A DNA stretch of 64,000 nt, taken from Dreissena polymorpha (Eukaryota; Mollusca; Bivalvia; Myida; Dreissenidae). The DNA lies in contig NC_068366.1 in NCBI RefSeq assembly GCF_020536995.1, positions 16,397,522 through 16,461,521 on the forward strand, in the 5' to 3' direction. How positions within the stretch are numbered: the stretch's first letter is position 1; each line of letters begins with the position of its first letter. The notes under the pieces are model-generated. The model had not been told where the DNA came from. It saw only the letters and a list, made by a program, of their open reading frames with translations, and made no database searches. Shown piece by piece: positions 12,701 through 25,575 of this stretch. The translations under genes and the position numbers were made by a program.

Positions 12701-12934
12701 GCGGTAGGATATGTTTTTTTGTGCGATGTTTGCCTTAGCTGACAGAACGCGCGAAAATTACGTCATGCAATTTTTCAGACTGTGACACTATTTTTTTCGG
12801 TTACAAAATACGTATATTTTAGTAGTCGTATTTTATGTATGTTGCATTTACGATTTCGTTGATGAAACGGAGTTTATGTAAAATCGTAAACGACTACATT
12901 AATTTCGATACATAATTTACGATCGTATAAAAAT

Positions 12935-12960
12935 ACGTAATTATTGATGAAACGGCACCC
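12935..12960 (-). repeat. Right terminal inverted repeat of the Harbinger element
   Basis: Reads CGTAATTATTGATGAAACGG then CACCC on the plus strand and mirrors the left end at 5161. Further inverted sub-terminal sequence (TTGATGAAACGG) occurs at about 12857-12870. Confidence 0.75.
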
Positions 12961-13141
12961 AGGTACGTTCGTGTGGAATAATAACCTGTAGTTATATCTG
13001 TAGTTATATCGCAATTCATTAACAATGCAATTAAACACATTAACGATAAAACACCTCTTATAATTAACATTGGCGTGGGCATTACAGTTGTACTCGATAA
13101 ACTGACTGATCGATGTGAAATGGCAATTAACTACGTTTGTA

Positions 13142-13369
13142 TCAAAATCCAATCATAGACGTGAATACCAGACATCCACGACCCTTGACAATTAATTGTT
13201 GCGTGACTTGTGACTTGTACTGAACACATGGAATTGTCATAGGAATTATAGTTAAGATCCACGACAGGAGTAAATAGTACATTATTGAAGACATCGCAAA
13301 CAATGCCAGACTATTGAGCACCCATTTTAACCTCAACCCACCCACTAGCGAACGAAACGACTTCGACAT
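13142..13369 (-). CDS. Candidate first coding exon with a membrane signal anchor
   Basis: A 75-codon frame starts MSKSFRSLVGGLRLKWVLNS, with basic residues, and then runs into a hydrophobic stretch (LALFAMSSIMYYLLLSWILT, about residues 20-43). This is the layout of a type II signal anchor or uncleaved signal, as in Golgi enzymes. The frame stops after IGF. I recognise no family and see no downstream exon, so it may be chance. Confidence 0.28.
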   Translation of the reverse strand: MSKSFRSLVGGLRLKWVLNSLALFAMSSIMYYLLLSWILTIIPMTIPCVQYKSQVTQQLIVKGRGCLVFTSMIGF

Positions 13370-13399
13370 GCCTTCATTTGGGTTTTAAAAAATAATGCC

Positions 13400-14860
13400 A
13401 AGTTAGTCTTTTATACAAACACAATATTTGCACGTTTAATGAAAATTCATTTTTGCATGGATTTACAATTACTTCGTTCAACTACAATTTATGTTCATTA
13501 AGTATTGAATCAATTATGCATTATGCATGAATTGCATACGTATATATAAGATGGACAGTGTCCTTCAAAAATGACGATACTCTTAAGTCTGGATATACAA
13601 ACATGCAAAGGGTTATGTTAAGCGTTGGCAAATGAGTACTATAAACAATTAGGCTATCACTCTACAAAAAGTAGATTGCCAAGTTGATCATTAGATCAGC
13701 CATACATGTAACAACGAAACTTTTTCTTCCTGATATGAAGGTTAATATTATTCACCAGCTGCATACCATTATCACATTTAACTTCAGTCACATAATATAT
13801 GAGAGGGTAATTAACATGATATATGGAAATATCTATTTTAAAACCACCTGTACAGACCATGTTTCAAATTTGTGTCATAACGCAACAATCAATATGGTTA
13901 TCAACTCTACTATTAGTAAGGTTTCAAACAGGAAGCTTTGAACAAATGTGTCTGCCGATTGAGCACAACTGAATGCTCCCAATATGCTTAATCATGCGTA
14001 TGTCTTAAGATTAGTTTTGCAATTGATTGGACAAACAAAGATTTGAAATTGATTGATTTACAGATTCCATATCAAGTATAAGTCAGCGATGCTTTACTTA
14101 TTAAACAAAAATAAATATTAATATAAACAATATAAATGCATATTTGAATGATTTTCATACTATGCTACTTTTTATTAGGAATCATTTAATAAGAGAATGT
14201 GTATACACATATATATCAAATCATTGATTGTAAATAAACAGTATGGCATAGACTATTAAAAAAAACCTTTACAAAAATGCGAAGGATCACATTGAAAAAC
14301 AACAACAATTTTATATTAAAACACAAAGTATGAAAAACACCGGTATAATGCAGATTTGTTCAAATAATGATTAAGTGAGACAACAGATTCGAAGCTGACA
14401 ATAACTATCACTTCCATAAAATCGAATAAAACGGAATACAATTTATGAATTTGTAGTAATATATTTGCGAACACGAAATACTATATTTGCGAACACGAAA
14501 TACTATTCCATAAGATTTGCATTAACAGTCGTTGCATTAATCCTTTAATTTACTTATAACATGTATACTATTCTAATACACATTAATATTACAAACATGT
14601 ATTAATATGTAAGTTCTCATCCTTTTCAAAGGTATGCCTGTTATGTTTTGTTGATAATTTATATTAAGGTGCCAAACTTTTGCCGAGTGTTATTCCACCC
14701 TTTATTCTTGTATTCTCTTCTTCACAATGGAATAAACTCTCAGTTTCGAAACAACTTCATTTTAGTACGAACAGTGTTCGTTGTAAATCAATCTTGATAG
14801 TTCGTATACATACACTATTTGCATTTTTTCATGATTTATATAGATTATATCGCCCGCTCG
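13400..14860. other. No gene seen
   Basis: AT-rich DNA immediately 3' of the phosphatase terminal exon (minus strand). A short direct repeat (TATTTGCGAACACGAAATACT) is duplicated at about 14460-14503. No exon or mobile element was recognised. Confidence 0.4.
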
Positions 14861-14865
14861 GGGCT

Positions 14866-16303
14866 TTACAAATGTATGTCTAGACAGATTTTGTGTATTA
14901 ATGGCAGGTTGTTATTTATTTTTTCCCCTCTTATTCCGTCCTCTGTATTTTCGTATGTATTGCAGCCATCCGCATATTGCTTTGCAAGCTCGTAGCAAAA
15001 CCGATATTGCTCCTGGAATTAGAAAACATAACAGAGTGTGTACAACATTTTGCATGAACACGAATCCACAAAGCATCCCGTCAACTTCAAAAATAAGTAA
15101 ACATTGCCTATCTCAACATACACTTGTTTTATTTAAAGTGAAGCAGACATGTACCTGATTAGGAATAATTCGTTGACATCGACGCTTGACCATCCTAACG
15201 CTTTCCGCCACGGCAACTTCCCCGTCTCGTTTTATCCTCTCCACAATACACCACAAAACCGTGAACAGACCACTGCGGGTGTATCCGTCACTGAAAAAGG
15301 ATTTGTATTCAAAACTGAACTGAACTCGTTTAAACGGTCGTAATAAGTGTACCACTAAGACGTCAAATTTGACGAAAATAACAACATGAAAATGCGTAAA
15401 ACACCACTTACAGACACTGGACAACCATTGGACAATCAGTCGCAAGGTCTTGGGCACCAATCAACAAATGCATGATATCTGATATCTTGCACACTTTTGT
15501 CTTCTTTTGCCATGACGAGAAGAGGATAAATCGGGCATCAAAACTTTCGTGCTGAAAACGATAACACGCATGATTGCATACGTCAATTACAACGTAATAG
15601 TAGTAAGCAATGCTTTATATTTATATTGCAGCATAGTTTTAGGCATTTTGTGGTAAATTGTTTAGGTATACTTATGAATAAATATAAATAACGTTGTTTA
15701 TGTTCAAGACAAAATGAGATAGTTATGTAAATGGCCTACTACCTCTGCGTTCTATTGGTATTTTACAACTAGCTCTGTATAATGACTTTGTGTGCTTTTT
15801 GAAACCAGTTTCCCACTGAATGGTCCTGCTACAGTATTTTTGCCTTGATCGGGAATATAGGATTCCATCTGAAATAATATATTTACCAAATATATTCAGT
15901 CCGGATGTGTTTATTTGCAGGAAAAATGTACATTGTGTAAAATGATATGAAAACATACTTAACCTTTTCATTAAGTACCACAACTGTTTTAAGTTTATAG
16001 TCGTGCAGTTACCACATGAAATCAACGTCTGTGCTTCCATCTGTTGCTCCAGGAGTTTAGATCAGTTTGATCCGTTCTCGGAAAGTCTGTTATAGCCAAT
16101 AGCAATACGTACAACATTTTGACAAATGTATTCACATAATAAAGGCACGCACAATCATTCCAAAATTACAAAGGCAATGTAAACTTGTGTTTACAAATCA
16201 AACATGGTTATTTGTAATGTTTATGTTATTAACTGGGACAACTTACATTGATATAGACTGCGTTGACGTAGTTGCTCCTGTAGTAGAATGCAGCAGCATT
16301 GGT
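14866..16303 (-). pseudogene. Receptor-type protein tyrosine phosphatase, second (D2) domain; two in-frame stops
   Basis: Six exons with GT-AG borders read in compatible phase except at the first join. 16247-16303 holds SNYVNAVYIN, the family motif DYINASYI. 15964-16040 ends DYKLKTVVVLNEK. 15743-15868 holds YIPDQGKNT and HYTELVVKY. 15412-15551 ends PMVVQC. 15155-15290 starts DGYTRSGLF. 14866-15012 starts EQYRFCYELAKQYADG and ends in a TAA. Across a phase-2 intron the signature loop reads VQCLDGYTRSG: Cys and Arg are kept, but the usual His before Cys is Gln, as in inactive D2 domains. A TAA (16009-16011) and a TAG (15752-15754) interrupt conserved blocks. Introns are retained, so this is not a processed copy. 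Domain D1, membrane segment and ectodomain are not in view. Assembly error at the stops is possible. Confidence 0.8.
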
Positions 16304-16435
16304 CTAAAGCGATCTTCTGAAAATTGAACGAGATCCCTTGCTGTACATTTTGGATGATATGTTTATTGTTTCATATTGTGCGTTATGTTGACTACGATTT
16401 GCAAATACACACATAATATAAATACTTAATATATT

Positions 16436-16582
16436 ACCGGCCGTTGCTTAGCCAAACGGAACACCAAATACGCAAAGTAAACTATAGTTTGTCTTCTTAG
16501 TATATAACCGGCCTTTGCTTAGTCAAACGGAACACCAAATACGCAAAATAAACTATAGTTTGTCTTCTTAATATATTACCGG
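16436..16582. repeat. 71-bp tandem repeat, two units plus start of a third
   Basis: ACCGGCC occurs at 16436, 16507 and 16578, and each of the first two is followed by GTTGCTTAGCCAAACGG-like and CACCAAATACGCAAA sequence with few differences. The third unit breaks off into the CA microsatellite. Confidence 0.85.
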
Positions 16583-16591
16583 CCTTTGACA

Positions 16592-17342
<751 letters not shown>

Positions 17343-19606
17343 TGCTGGTTTTGAAATAAATGTAGAAAATTTACGTTCCTAAGTTATTTAATTAAAAACA
17401 AAGATTTAAGTATTGTTGTTTTCTTTTTTCACTTAATAGTCGCATATCCACCGCATGAAATGTTTGTTATGATGTGCACGTATATTAAACCACATAGTAG
17501 TGTTCGTAGATACAAATTTTACTAAGTGAGATCACATCATATATGTCCTCACGTGGTTTATTAAGTCAAACTGTGTTATGTATAGCAAACTGGCAAATGT
17601 CGGTAGCATATTCTGGCTTGCAGATTTCCCTTATATCACAGACACTAATATTTCGGTAGTTTTGTTTCACAAGACAAATGGCATTTACCGATAGGTTTTC
17701 ATTCATTTCTTTCCCTAAAATTCGTGTAGTTTTATATCTTAAAAGCAAGACTGTGTTATCAACATAAGGCATTTATTGATAGTACATTCCGTCTTACCCT
17801 GACGATTTACTGACCCAACACTGATCCTGAAAGTCTTGGGGAAGGAATTGACCGGCAATGCGTAATTGTAACTGGGCCAAAATGTGAGTGTATGTTTTGT
17901 ATGAACATGTATACCCTAGGAAACCCGAAACCTTGTGAGCAGTGTAAATTCATTGGAGCAGTGTTCGGTATTTCACCATGAACTTACATAGGGTAAGTAA
18001 ATTGGAAAAATTAAAATTTTCCAAGTCCAATTTGAAACAACTGTGTATTAACATTGATAACAAAGGTATTGGCTTACATGTAGAAAAAATCCTGACAAAT
18101 TTTCTTAAAAATGAGAGAAATGTGGCTCCCTGAAGTAGAAGATCGGGCAAAATGGGCCATATGCAGGCATTTAGGGGAGAAAAACTGCTTTAATTTGCAA
18201 GCCACTACAATAATTTAAGGATTTATACAAACTTACACATGTCTGCAATAACCTCTTAGCAGGGTTTCTCCAGTAAACTATTTCTTGTGGAGAAATTTGC
18301 GTTTTTAATGACCATGTTAGGAAAACATGAATACCATCTGGAGAAGACCAGGAAATCTTATATGAGCAGTGACTTTATAATTCTTTTTGGTGACAAAAAA
18401 CCTTATTTCCAGCCATTTTTTTTGCAATTTCTTTGCTTTGTAGAGGCATATAGTAAGTGAATGTGGGGTGATGTAGAGAGTAGTACGCATCTACCTACAC
18501 TGAACAGTTTACATCCTAAACTAAAAAACGCGGTGATGTTGCCAATGTTCTAGTGGATTATGCTCAAATCAGCCAATGGAATGTCTCGGCAAAATGATGC
18601 TCAAATCAGTCAATGGCATATATTAATTGTATTCATTCGGGTCTGCTGGCGTTATGTAAAAGGTGATATAAGGTGAAAGCCGGGTAAAACAGCTACTCAG
18701 AAAAAAGACTTGTTTGCATTCGCAACACCCGAAATCAACACACAATATGAAATTATCCGGCTCGGAACTTTTATTGTCTGGGTTTAAATAATAATTGAAA
18801 TAATTTCTTCACTATCTAGCATTCGAACAACCTTACAAGATGGACCACTGCCCACCTCAGGTAAGTTTAAACACGTATTTGAGAGTGAAACGTACCTTAG
18901 TGGTACGAAATATTCAAGGTTGGTATACGCCGTACCCAATGGGTCGGAACGCAACTATTTCGTCTTTGCAAACGCAGAGATCAAGAGCGCAATTGTCTGC
19001 CCAAGTTCTATTTTGAAACAGCTTCAATCAACACAACCATAAACAAGCGTTCCCGAAGAGTATTTGTTCTATGAATGCATTTTATACCCCTTGTTTTCTC
19101 AATTTAATGGTTTGCAGTACTCTAAGTCAAAAGAATGCAGTACGCAGTACACTGGTCCAAAATAAGGGGATGGGGTTTCGCACTATTATATTTCTGTCAT
19201 GTTACAAGACCACCCTTCTAATAGTAGCCTCTGGCAATATAAGGGAAATTGATCACCCCTAACTAATTATTAGTATCACCTCATGTTAATAGAGTCATCT
19301 CTTCTTACATGCGTATTAACTTACTTTGGGTTCTGATAAGTATTTCTAGTTATATAAAGTACAAAGCTAGTCCAAGCCTAAAAAGGCAGATTTTTATCTT
19401 CAAGACAGCGAGCCAATTTTGAAGATTCAGTGAAGATCACAATACGATTGCTCTGGTTTAAGTAAGTACACAAGGCGGGATATTGTTATTCTTTGATAAC
19501 TGAACTGTTTAAGAATAATTTATTTTCTCTGTGAGCCTAAATGAAATAATCACAAGACGAGATGAGAGATCAGCTTTTATTCCAGTCATGGTCCTTTGAA
19601 AAAATA
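17343..19606. other. No supported gene
   Basis: Contains a minus-strand frame at 17566-17772 and a plus-strand ATG followed by a strong donor (ATGGACCACTGCCCACCTCAG then GTAAGT, about 18839-18860) that could be a tiny first exon. Neither can be tied to a family or partner exon. Confidence 0.35.
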
Positions 19607-20183
19607 AACAAGAGCACCGCATAACGGGTGCAACGCTCGGCTACGAGTGCTTGTCAGATTTTTTTTTAGAGGTCACAATGACCTTGATCTTTGACCTAGT
19701 GACCCCAAAATGGGTGAAGCGTGTAGAACTCCTCAAGGTGCATCTTCATATAAAGTTTCAAAGTTGTAGGTGGAAACAATTTGATTTTAGAGCCTATGTT
19801 AAAGTTTTATATTAGAGGTCACAATGACATTGACCTTTGACCTAGTTACCCCACAATTGGTGTGGCGTGTAGAACTCATCAAGATGCATCTACATATTAA
19901 GTTTCAAAGTTGTAAGTGGAAGCAATTTGATTTTAGAGCCTATGCTAAAGTTTTATATTAGAGGTCACAGTTACCTTGACCTTTAAGCTAGTGACCCCAA
20001 AATGGGTGTGGCATGTAGAACTCATGAAGGTGCATCAACATGTGAAGTTTCAAAGTTGTACGTGGAAGCACTTTGATTTTAGAGCCAAGTTTAAAGTTTT
20101 TGCACGACGCGGATGGCGGACGGCGGACGATACGACGAGCTGGCTATGACAATACCTCAGGTTTTCTCCGAAAACGCCGAGCT
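19607..20183 (+). repeat. Interspersed repeat, AACAAGAGCACCGCATAAC family, long copy
   Basis: Same ends as the copy at 10787 but with three internal units of about 150 bp, each holding a GACCTTTGACCTAGTGACC core, GTGTAGAACTCATCAAG and AAGTTTCAAAGTTGTA. The middle unit carries an exact TGACCTTTGACCT (19831-19843). It ends GCTGGCTATGACAATACC and TTTTCTCCGAAAA. Unit number varies between copies. Confidence 0.75.
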
Positions 20184-20291
20184 ATTAAATACTTAAATGC
20201 AATTTATAATACCATACATAAAGAAACAGAAAGAAACTAAGGCTTGAATTTTCTTATCATTTTAACACAAACAAAAGAAGGTTCAATAAAT

Positions 20292-20595
20292 AACAAGAGC
20301 AGTATCCATTGGAAGACATATGCCCCCGAAAAACGTTTTTTTGAGACCTAAACACAGATTTTGAAACCTAAACGCAGACCCTAAGTTCAAGGTCAAAGGC
20401 GTCAAAATTATTGTGCGTATGGAAAGATCTTGTCCATAGACACATGCATACCATATATGAAGGTTACATCTGAAGCGACATAGAAGTTATGAGCATTTTT
20501 TAAAACCTTAACGCAAAAGTGTGATGGACAGACAGACGGACGGACAGACAGATGGACAGTCTAATCACTAAATGCCCTCCTTCGGGGGCATAAAA
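20292..20595 (+). repeat. Interspersed repeat, AACAAGAGCAGTATCCATTGG type
   Basis: Contains CATATGCCCCCGAAAAACG, AAACCTAAACGCAGACCCTAAG, GTTCAAGGTCAAAGGCGTC and a run of GACAGACGGACGG, and ends CCTTCGGGGGCATAAAAA. It is closely related to the segment amplified at 29.0-30.5 kb. No protein is encoded. Confidence 0.7.
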
Positions 20596-21840
20596 AGCCT
20601 TTGCATTATAATAACAAAATATAAACTTATGTTAAACTAAAACCTATGTTAGACTTACAACTTTGAAAAAAACAACAGGAGCACGTCCTTAATTGTGGTA
20701 AATGCTTATCCAACAATATCAAAATTGCCAAAGTCGAAAATTTGTGCAGTCTATCGTAACAGCCAGCATAAGGGATTAATTTTAAAGGATTGTTGTCTTT
20801 CAGTAACTGATTTATAGCCAATGCTCAAGCTTTACACTGCCCAATGCTAAGATATAATACCTTTTCACTGCCTTTAGAAAGATTAATAAAAAAAATGTCT
20901 TAAAACATTTAACCAAATGTTCAATATAAAACGTGTTACATATAAAGATATACATGGAGTCAATCTTCAGAGTGACTATTGACATAGTGTATATTTTTGG
21001 GCAGTACGCTTTATAAAAGAATAATATCATTCGTAGCATTTTAAACCATGACAATAACATGAGTTAATTCTTTTATATTTTGACACACTAAAGGACTTTC
21101 AACTATCAGCTATACAAATATATCATTTTAAGTATGTTTGACCTTTCAAAATAACATCAGAATATGAATATGAACACAATGTTAATAACATCACAATTCT
21201 CGTTACTTTAAATCTATACAAAGTTCTGCTTCAAGGTTTTTCAAGAGCATATTATTTTGGTGTCAGGAAAGATATAGCGGTTTTCACATTTGAGCATGCG
21301 GTTTATCTTCATTTTGTTCTTTTATAACATAAAATTCGTCATATGAGGTTCCTATTACATTGGTCAAAAAAAATTCAAAATTATCATTATACTGAAACTA
21401 GCAACACATGTCCATAATAATTCTTAATGTTTCTTACCAATACAAAAATACCTTACATTGTAAAAGACTGGACAATGGGAACAACATTTGAACAATAATT
21501 AAAGTACAGTTTATATGTATCATCAGTACAGCAAATTTCAAGCAGCATGTATATAGTGTAACTATTGAAAAATTGATATATACTAGAAAAACATTGTTTA
21601 ATGGTTGAACATTTGTTCTTTTTCAGAAGTTTCATGGCATATTTTTATTACAAACAGTCACTTAGCCCCATAATATAAATAATACAGAGTTCTGCATTAT
21701 AGGCCTAAGTGAAATGTGCATTGGCATATTTCTGTGAGGTATGATAACATGTGTCTAAGTCTTAGGGTTATGGGTAAATTGCTGTAATTCTTTCTACATC
21801 AGACTTTGTTAAATAAATGGGTGAGCCAACTTAAACAAAA
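20596..21840. other. No gene seen
   Basis: AT-rich sequence between interspersed repeats. The minus-strand frames here are hydrophobic, short and without recognisable motifs or good splice contexts. Confidence 0.35.
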
Positions 21841-22109
21841 CAAGATATGTGTTTGTCAGAAACACTATGTCCCCTTTTGCGCCGCTTTGAAGCTATATAT
21901 TTGACCTTTGACCTTGAAAGATGACCTTAACCTTTCACCACTCAAAATAAGCAGCTCCATGAGATACACATGCATGCAAAATATCAAGTTGCTATCTTCA
22001 ATATTGCAAAAGTTATTGCAAATGTTAAAGTTGGGGCAAACAAACAAACCAACCAACAAACCAACCAACCGACAGGGCAAAAACAATATAGTGGTGGGGG
22101 ACATAAAAA
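21841..22109 (+). repeat. Interspersed repeat, GTCAGAAACACTATG type
   Basis: Starts near CAAGATATGTGTTTGTCAG, has an exact TGACCTTTGACCT at 21902-21914 followed by TGAAAGATGACCTTAACC, then ATGAGATACACATGCATGC and AATATTGCAAAAGTTATTGC, and ends with CCAACCAACCGACAGGG and ACATAAAAA. A second copy lies at 23478-23742. Confidence 0.7.
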
Positions 22110-22570
22110 TCACAAAAAATATCAAAGCCCTAAGTCTTAGGGTTATGGATAAATTGCTGAATTTCTTTCTTTATCATTTTATGTTAAACAAGACTACTGC
22201 CAAGCAATATATGTCCCATACCAGCTCCACAATTGTCAGAATTTTTATTGATTTTTTTATTTGTTGCCATAGCAACCAGAATTTTTGACGTAGGAACAAA
22301 AAGAAATGATTTGAATAATATCTATATTGCCATCTATCTATGTTTCAAGTTTCGTGAAAAATATGAAGAACTTTTAAAGTATATCACAGGATCCAGAAAA
22401 GTGTGATGGACCGACAGACAGACAGACACACAGAGCACAAACCACAAGTCCCCTCCGGTGAAACCGGTAGAAGACAATAATCGGTGAGCCAACTTAGAAA
22501 AACACACACAAAGTATCAAAGCCCTAAGTCTTAGGGTTATGGATAAATTGCTGAATTTCTTTCTTTATCA
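22110..22570 (+). repeat. Interspersed repeat flanked by a direct repeat with CCTAAGTCTTAGG
   Basis: A block of about 55 bp starting TATCAAAGCCCTAAGTCTTA occurs at about 22116 and again at about 22515, almost identical; a diverged copy lies at about 21750. Between them is a non-coding repeat ending in GACAGACAGACAGACAC and CCCCTCCGGTGAAACCGG. The core CCTAAGTCTTAGG is palindromic. Confidence 0.55.
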
Positions 22571-23477
22571 GCCTATATTAAATGAATGGGTGTTCCAACT
22601 TTAATGTAAAAAAACAACATATATATACACTTATACAAGAGGTATTGGAAAAGACTGCAACAGTTCTTAAAATACGACACTATTGATCAAACATAATTAA
22701 TTACATCATGTCTAGTTGCTCTACCAAATTTGAAAGCCATCCATGCAAAACTGTAGTAGTTGCACTCAAAAGATTGACCTGACAGACAAACGTACATATA
22801 TACCTTTAAATAAGTTATTACAAAAATATGGCAATGCTGCAGACTTTTTAAATGACCCTCATACACATATTTTTACATACATCATGTACATATAAACTCT
22901 TGAATTTGCCTTACACAATACTTTACAATCAGTAAATATTTCAATCAAATAATATGAGACAGGAAACAATAATAGAATCAGGACCCAAAACCCATGTGAT
23001 GATGTCCCATTGAATATTCCTTTAACATAATTTTTTCCCAAATGTGTTATTCATCCAATCACAAAAACAAGAGTATCACCTTCCTGGTGCAGACTTCTTA
23101 TCTATTTTTCTGATTTTCTAAGTCTAAAGAGGGAGAAGGCTGTAGAAGTTAACAATATATGCACACATTCTCAGAATTTCAGAAATGCCCCTCCTAAGTT
23201 TTATCAAGTGTCAATCACACTCAAATTTTACACTGCATTATTTCAGCTGATACTTGATGTTCATCCATGTTCTGTTTCCAAGTGCTTTGTAGTTGTCCTG
23301 AACTTTCATTATCTCCCGTTTTCCCTAGGTAGATGCCTGCAGTTCGGGACTAGGTAGGAGGAAAATGCATCAAGCAATGCAGCATTCTCTTGACAATAAC
23401 ATGGTCTATGCACCTGTTTCTTTTTCCCTGTTTTCCCTGTTTTAGAAATAGATATGAAAACATGGATAACAATAGAT

Positions 23478-23742
23478 AACAAGTCAGAAACACAATGCCC
23501 CCTACTGCGCCACTTTGAATTAATTTTTTTATTTTTTGATTGTATAACTTTCCTTGCCTTGTGAAAATAATCTTGACCTTTCAGCACTCAAAATGTGAAG
23601 CTCTATGAGATACACATGCATGACAAATATCAAGCTGCTATCTTTAATATTGCAAAAGTTATGGCCAATGTTAAAGTTTAGGACTGACAGACAGACTGAC
23701 AGTTCAACTGCTATATGCCACCCTACTGGGGGCATAAAAAGT
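23478..23742 (+). repeat. Interspersed repeat, second copy of the 21841 type
   Basis: Shares ATGAGATACACATGCATG, AAATATCAAGCTGCTATC and AATATTGCAAAAGTTATGGC with 21841-22109 and ends CCCTACTGGGGGCATAAAAA. The TGACCTTTGACC core is eroded here. Confidence 0.65.
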
Positions 23743-24310
23743 AGAGGCAAGAGCGCCGCCAATGGGTGCCAAAGCTCATCATTTATTTTATTATTTGTTA
23801 TTTTCTCGATTTCATATAAAAAGACATTTCTAGGTAATATATACAGAGCCATATTATATAGGGCCGCAGTTTAAAATGTCTATTTTAATCAATGCATGTC
23901 AAAAGTTTCAACCAAAAAAGTTTTTAGCATATGTACAGCATTAAGTGCCAAATGCAAAGAACAATCTCATGCATCTACATAACAACCTGACAAGTGTACA
24001 GAACGACTTCATGTCTTGTAATCTGCACATAACCACTTGATAAATATACAGGATGAACTGCAAAATGCAAAGAATCATCTTGTTTTATATCTACATACCA
24101 ATTTTTTAAATGCAGAAAACAAATTAATAACTGGATGTACATGTAACCATTTGCTAATTGTACAGAAAAATTTAACCATGGCCCAGGACCATCTATTAAA
24201 ATGATGGCTGAAAATATTACACTGCAAACCTATTGCTTACTTTCACTGTTCTGTGGGGAACAAGTAGATGGATTAGTTATATGTAGCACATTTGGTGTGA
24301 TGCATAAAAA

Positions 24311-24739
24311 AACAAGAGCTGTCAGAGGACAGTGTGCTCGACTATTCGAGTGCTTGACAGTATAACGTAAGCCATCATGGAGGGGGGGGGGGGGGGGGGG
24401 TGGGGGGGGGGGTATAATGTGGGTGTCAAAGTATGAATCAAATGTGATTATAAATAAAGAAGTTATGGCAATTTTAGCAAAATGTTCAATTATCTAAGTA
24501 TAGAAGGGGCCATAATTCTGTCAGAATGCTTGATACAGTTGTCTGCTCTTGTTTATAGATTGGGGGTAATGTTGGTAAAGAAGTATGCAAAATATCAAGG
24601 CAATATGTCAAAGGACATAGCTAATATTTGGGGTGGTACGCAAACTTTTACATTTGCACGCTAACGCTAACGGGAACAGAAACGCCGACGTGAGTAGGAT
24701 AGCTCCACTATATATATTTCATATATAATAGTGGAGCTA
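24311..24739 (+). repeat. Interspersed repeat, AACAAGAGCTGTCAGAGGACAG type
   Basis: Starts AACAAGAGCTGTCAGAGGAC, has GTGCTTGACAGTATAACG and a G tract, then GGGCCATAATTCTGTCAGAA, GGGGTGGTACGCAAACTTT and a terminal GGATAGCTCCACTAT/ATAGTGGAGCTA inverted repeat. A larger relative that contains other insertions occupies 28462-30815. Confidence 0.7.
24382..24412 (+). repeat. Near-pure G tract (G19-T-G11)
   Basis: Thirty guanines in 31 bases within the repeat at 24311. The sequence could form intramolecular G-quadruplexes. Its exact length is likely to be unreliable in any assembly. Confidence 0.95.
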
Positions 24740-24764
24740 AAAATGTCAAATACACATATAGTTA

Positions 24765-25400
24765 ACAAAAGGGCCAATAGGCCCTGGGTCGCTCAACTGA
24801 GAGACTGAGATGGAAAGAAGCAATGATTAAAACTCTTCAGCAAATATTTCAAAACATTGGTAAGACTGACTTTAAAAGATGGTGTTTTAAAGTATTTACA
24901 CTAGGCTTATTTAGAAAATTACCGTACCCACTGTGGTGGCCATATTTTTAATACCCATAAGAACAGTTTTTCTAGAGTGTTCACTGGCTTTATTTACTAC
25001 ATATATACATGGAAAATGACAAACCACCCTTTCCGTGGCCATGTTTTCACTTGACATGAACAATTTTAAAATTCAATCAATAAATGTTTTAAGCTCTGGC
25101 GGCATACTGGAACAAGCATTTAAGCCAAATAATGGCCCTTTTTGATAGAATCCCAAGTTAAGTTTTCATTCCAAGTCACATGCAGCAGTCCAAGTGTCTA
25201 TCTATGAAGGTGCTTCAAGAAGGTCAACTAGAAATTCTTGACCCATAAAAATCTTTGAGAAGAATATGAATCTTAAAACCGTTAAAGGTACACTAGATAC
25301 ATAATTAAACTGAACATGACCTTTAATAATGTGACACTGACCTTACACCTCATTTGCACATACTGTAGAAAACATTTAAATTAAATCTTATTCCTTGCCC
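24765..25400 (+). repeat. Probable interspersed repeat starting AACAAAAGGGCCAATAGGCCC
   Basis: The opening AACAAAAGGGCCAATAGGCC followed by CTGGGTCGCTCAACTGAG looks like a common bivalve repeat head. Downstream blocks such as GGCATACTGGAACAAGC are repeat-like, but I could not find a second copy in the window or a firm right end. Confidence 0.35.
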
Positions 25401-25432
25401 ACTTTTCACTTCACACTACAAGGAGAACTTAC

Positions 25433-25575
25433 CAAAGTTATCTCTCAGGTTGCCACAGTCACTATCACTTTCCTGCGAGTCTTCTTCAGGGTGATAATCA
25501 GGATCCAGAACATTGTCATTACAATCTTCGAATTCATCCTTTTCATCTGGTTCATGAATTTGGATATTCCTGGAC
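25433..25575 (-). CDS. Acidic exon downstream of the 138-bp exon array, phase 2 to 1
   Basis: Exactly 143 bp between an acceptor (TTGTTTGGTTAACAG) and a strong donor (GTAAGTTC). It encodes 47 whole codons including IHEPDEKDEFEDCNDN and DPDYHPEEDSQESDSDC, very rich in Asp, Glu and Ser. The incoming phase 2 matches the outgoing phase 2 of the exon at 26052-26118, where AG plus G makes Arg. The outgoing phase is 1, so at least one further exon is expected at lower coordinates; I did not find it. No catalytic motif is visible. The acidic stretch suggests a disordered region, but the gene's function is unknown. Confidence 0.6.

Larger units (their letters stand above)
5161..12960 (+). mobile_element. 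PIF/Harbinger DNA transposon, old and broken, with nested insertions
   Basis: The left end starts GGGATACGTTTCATCAACG and the right end, read inward, starts GGGTGCCGTTTCATCAATAA, giving terminal inverted repeats. Inside are four blocks resembling a HARBI1-type transposase. The 7.8-kb length exceeds a usual Harbinger and is explained by insertions: a small inverted-repeat element (6129-6602), two bivalve interspersed repeats (8949-9520 and 10787-11089), a foldback (11679-11826) and a short inverted-repeat element (12497-12700). I could not see a clean 3-bp target duplication, which fits old age. The second Harbinger gene, a Myb-like DNA-binding protein, was not recognised. Confidence 0.85.

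Noticed and set aside
21908-22288. 126-codon frame
   Set aside because: Runs through an interspersed repeat and its CCAACCAA run; related copies do not keep it open.
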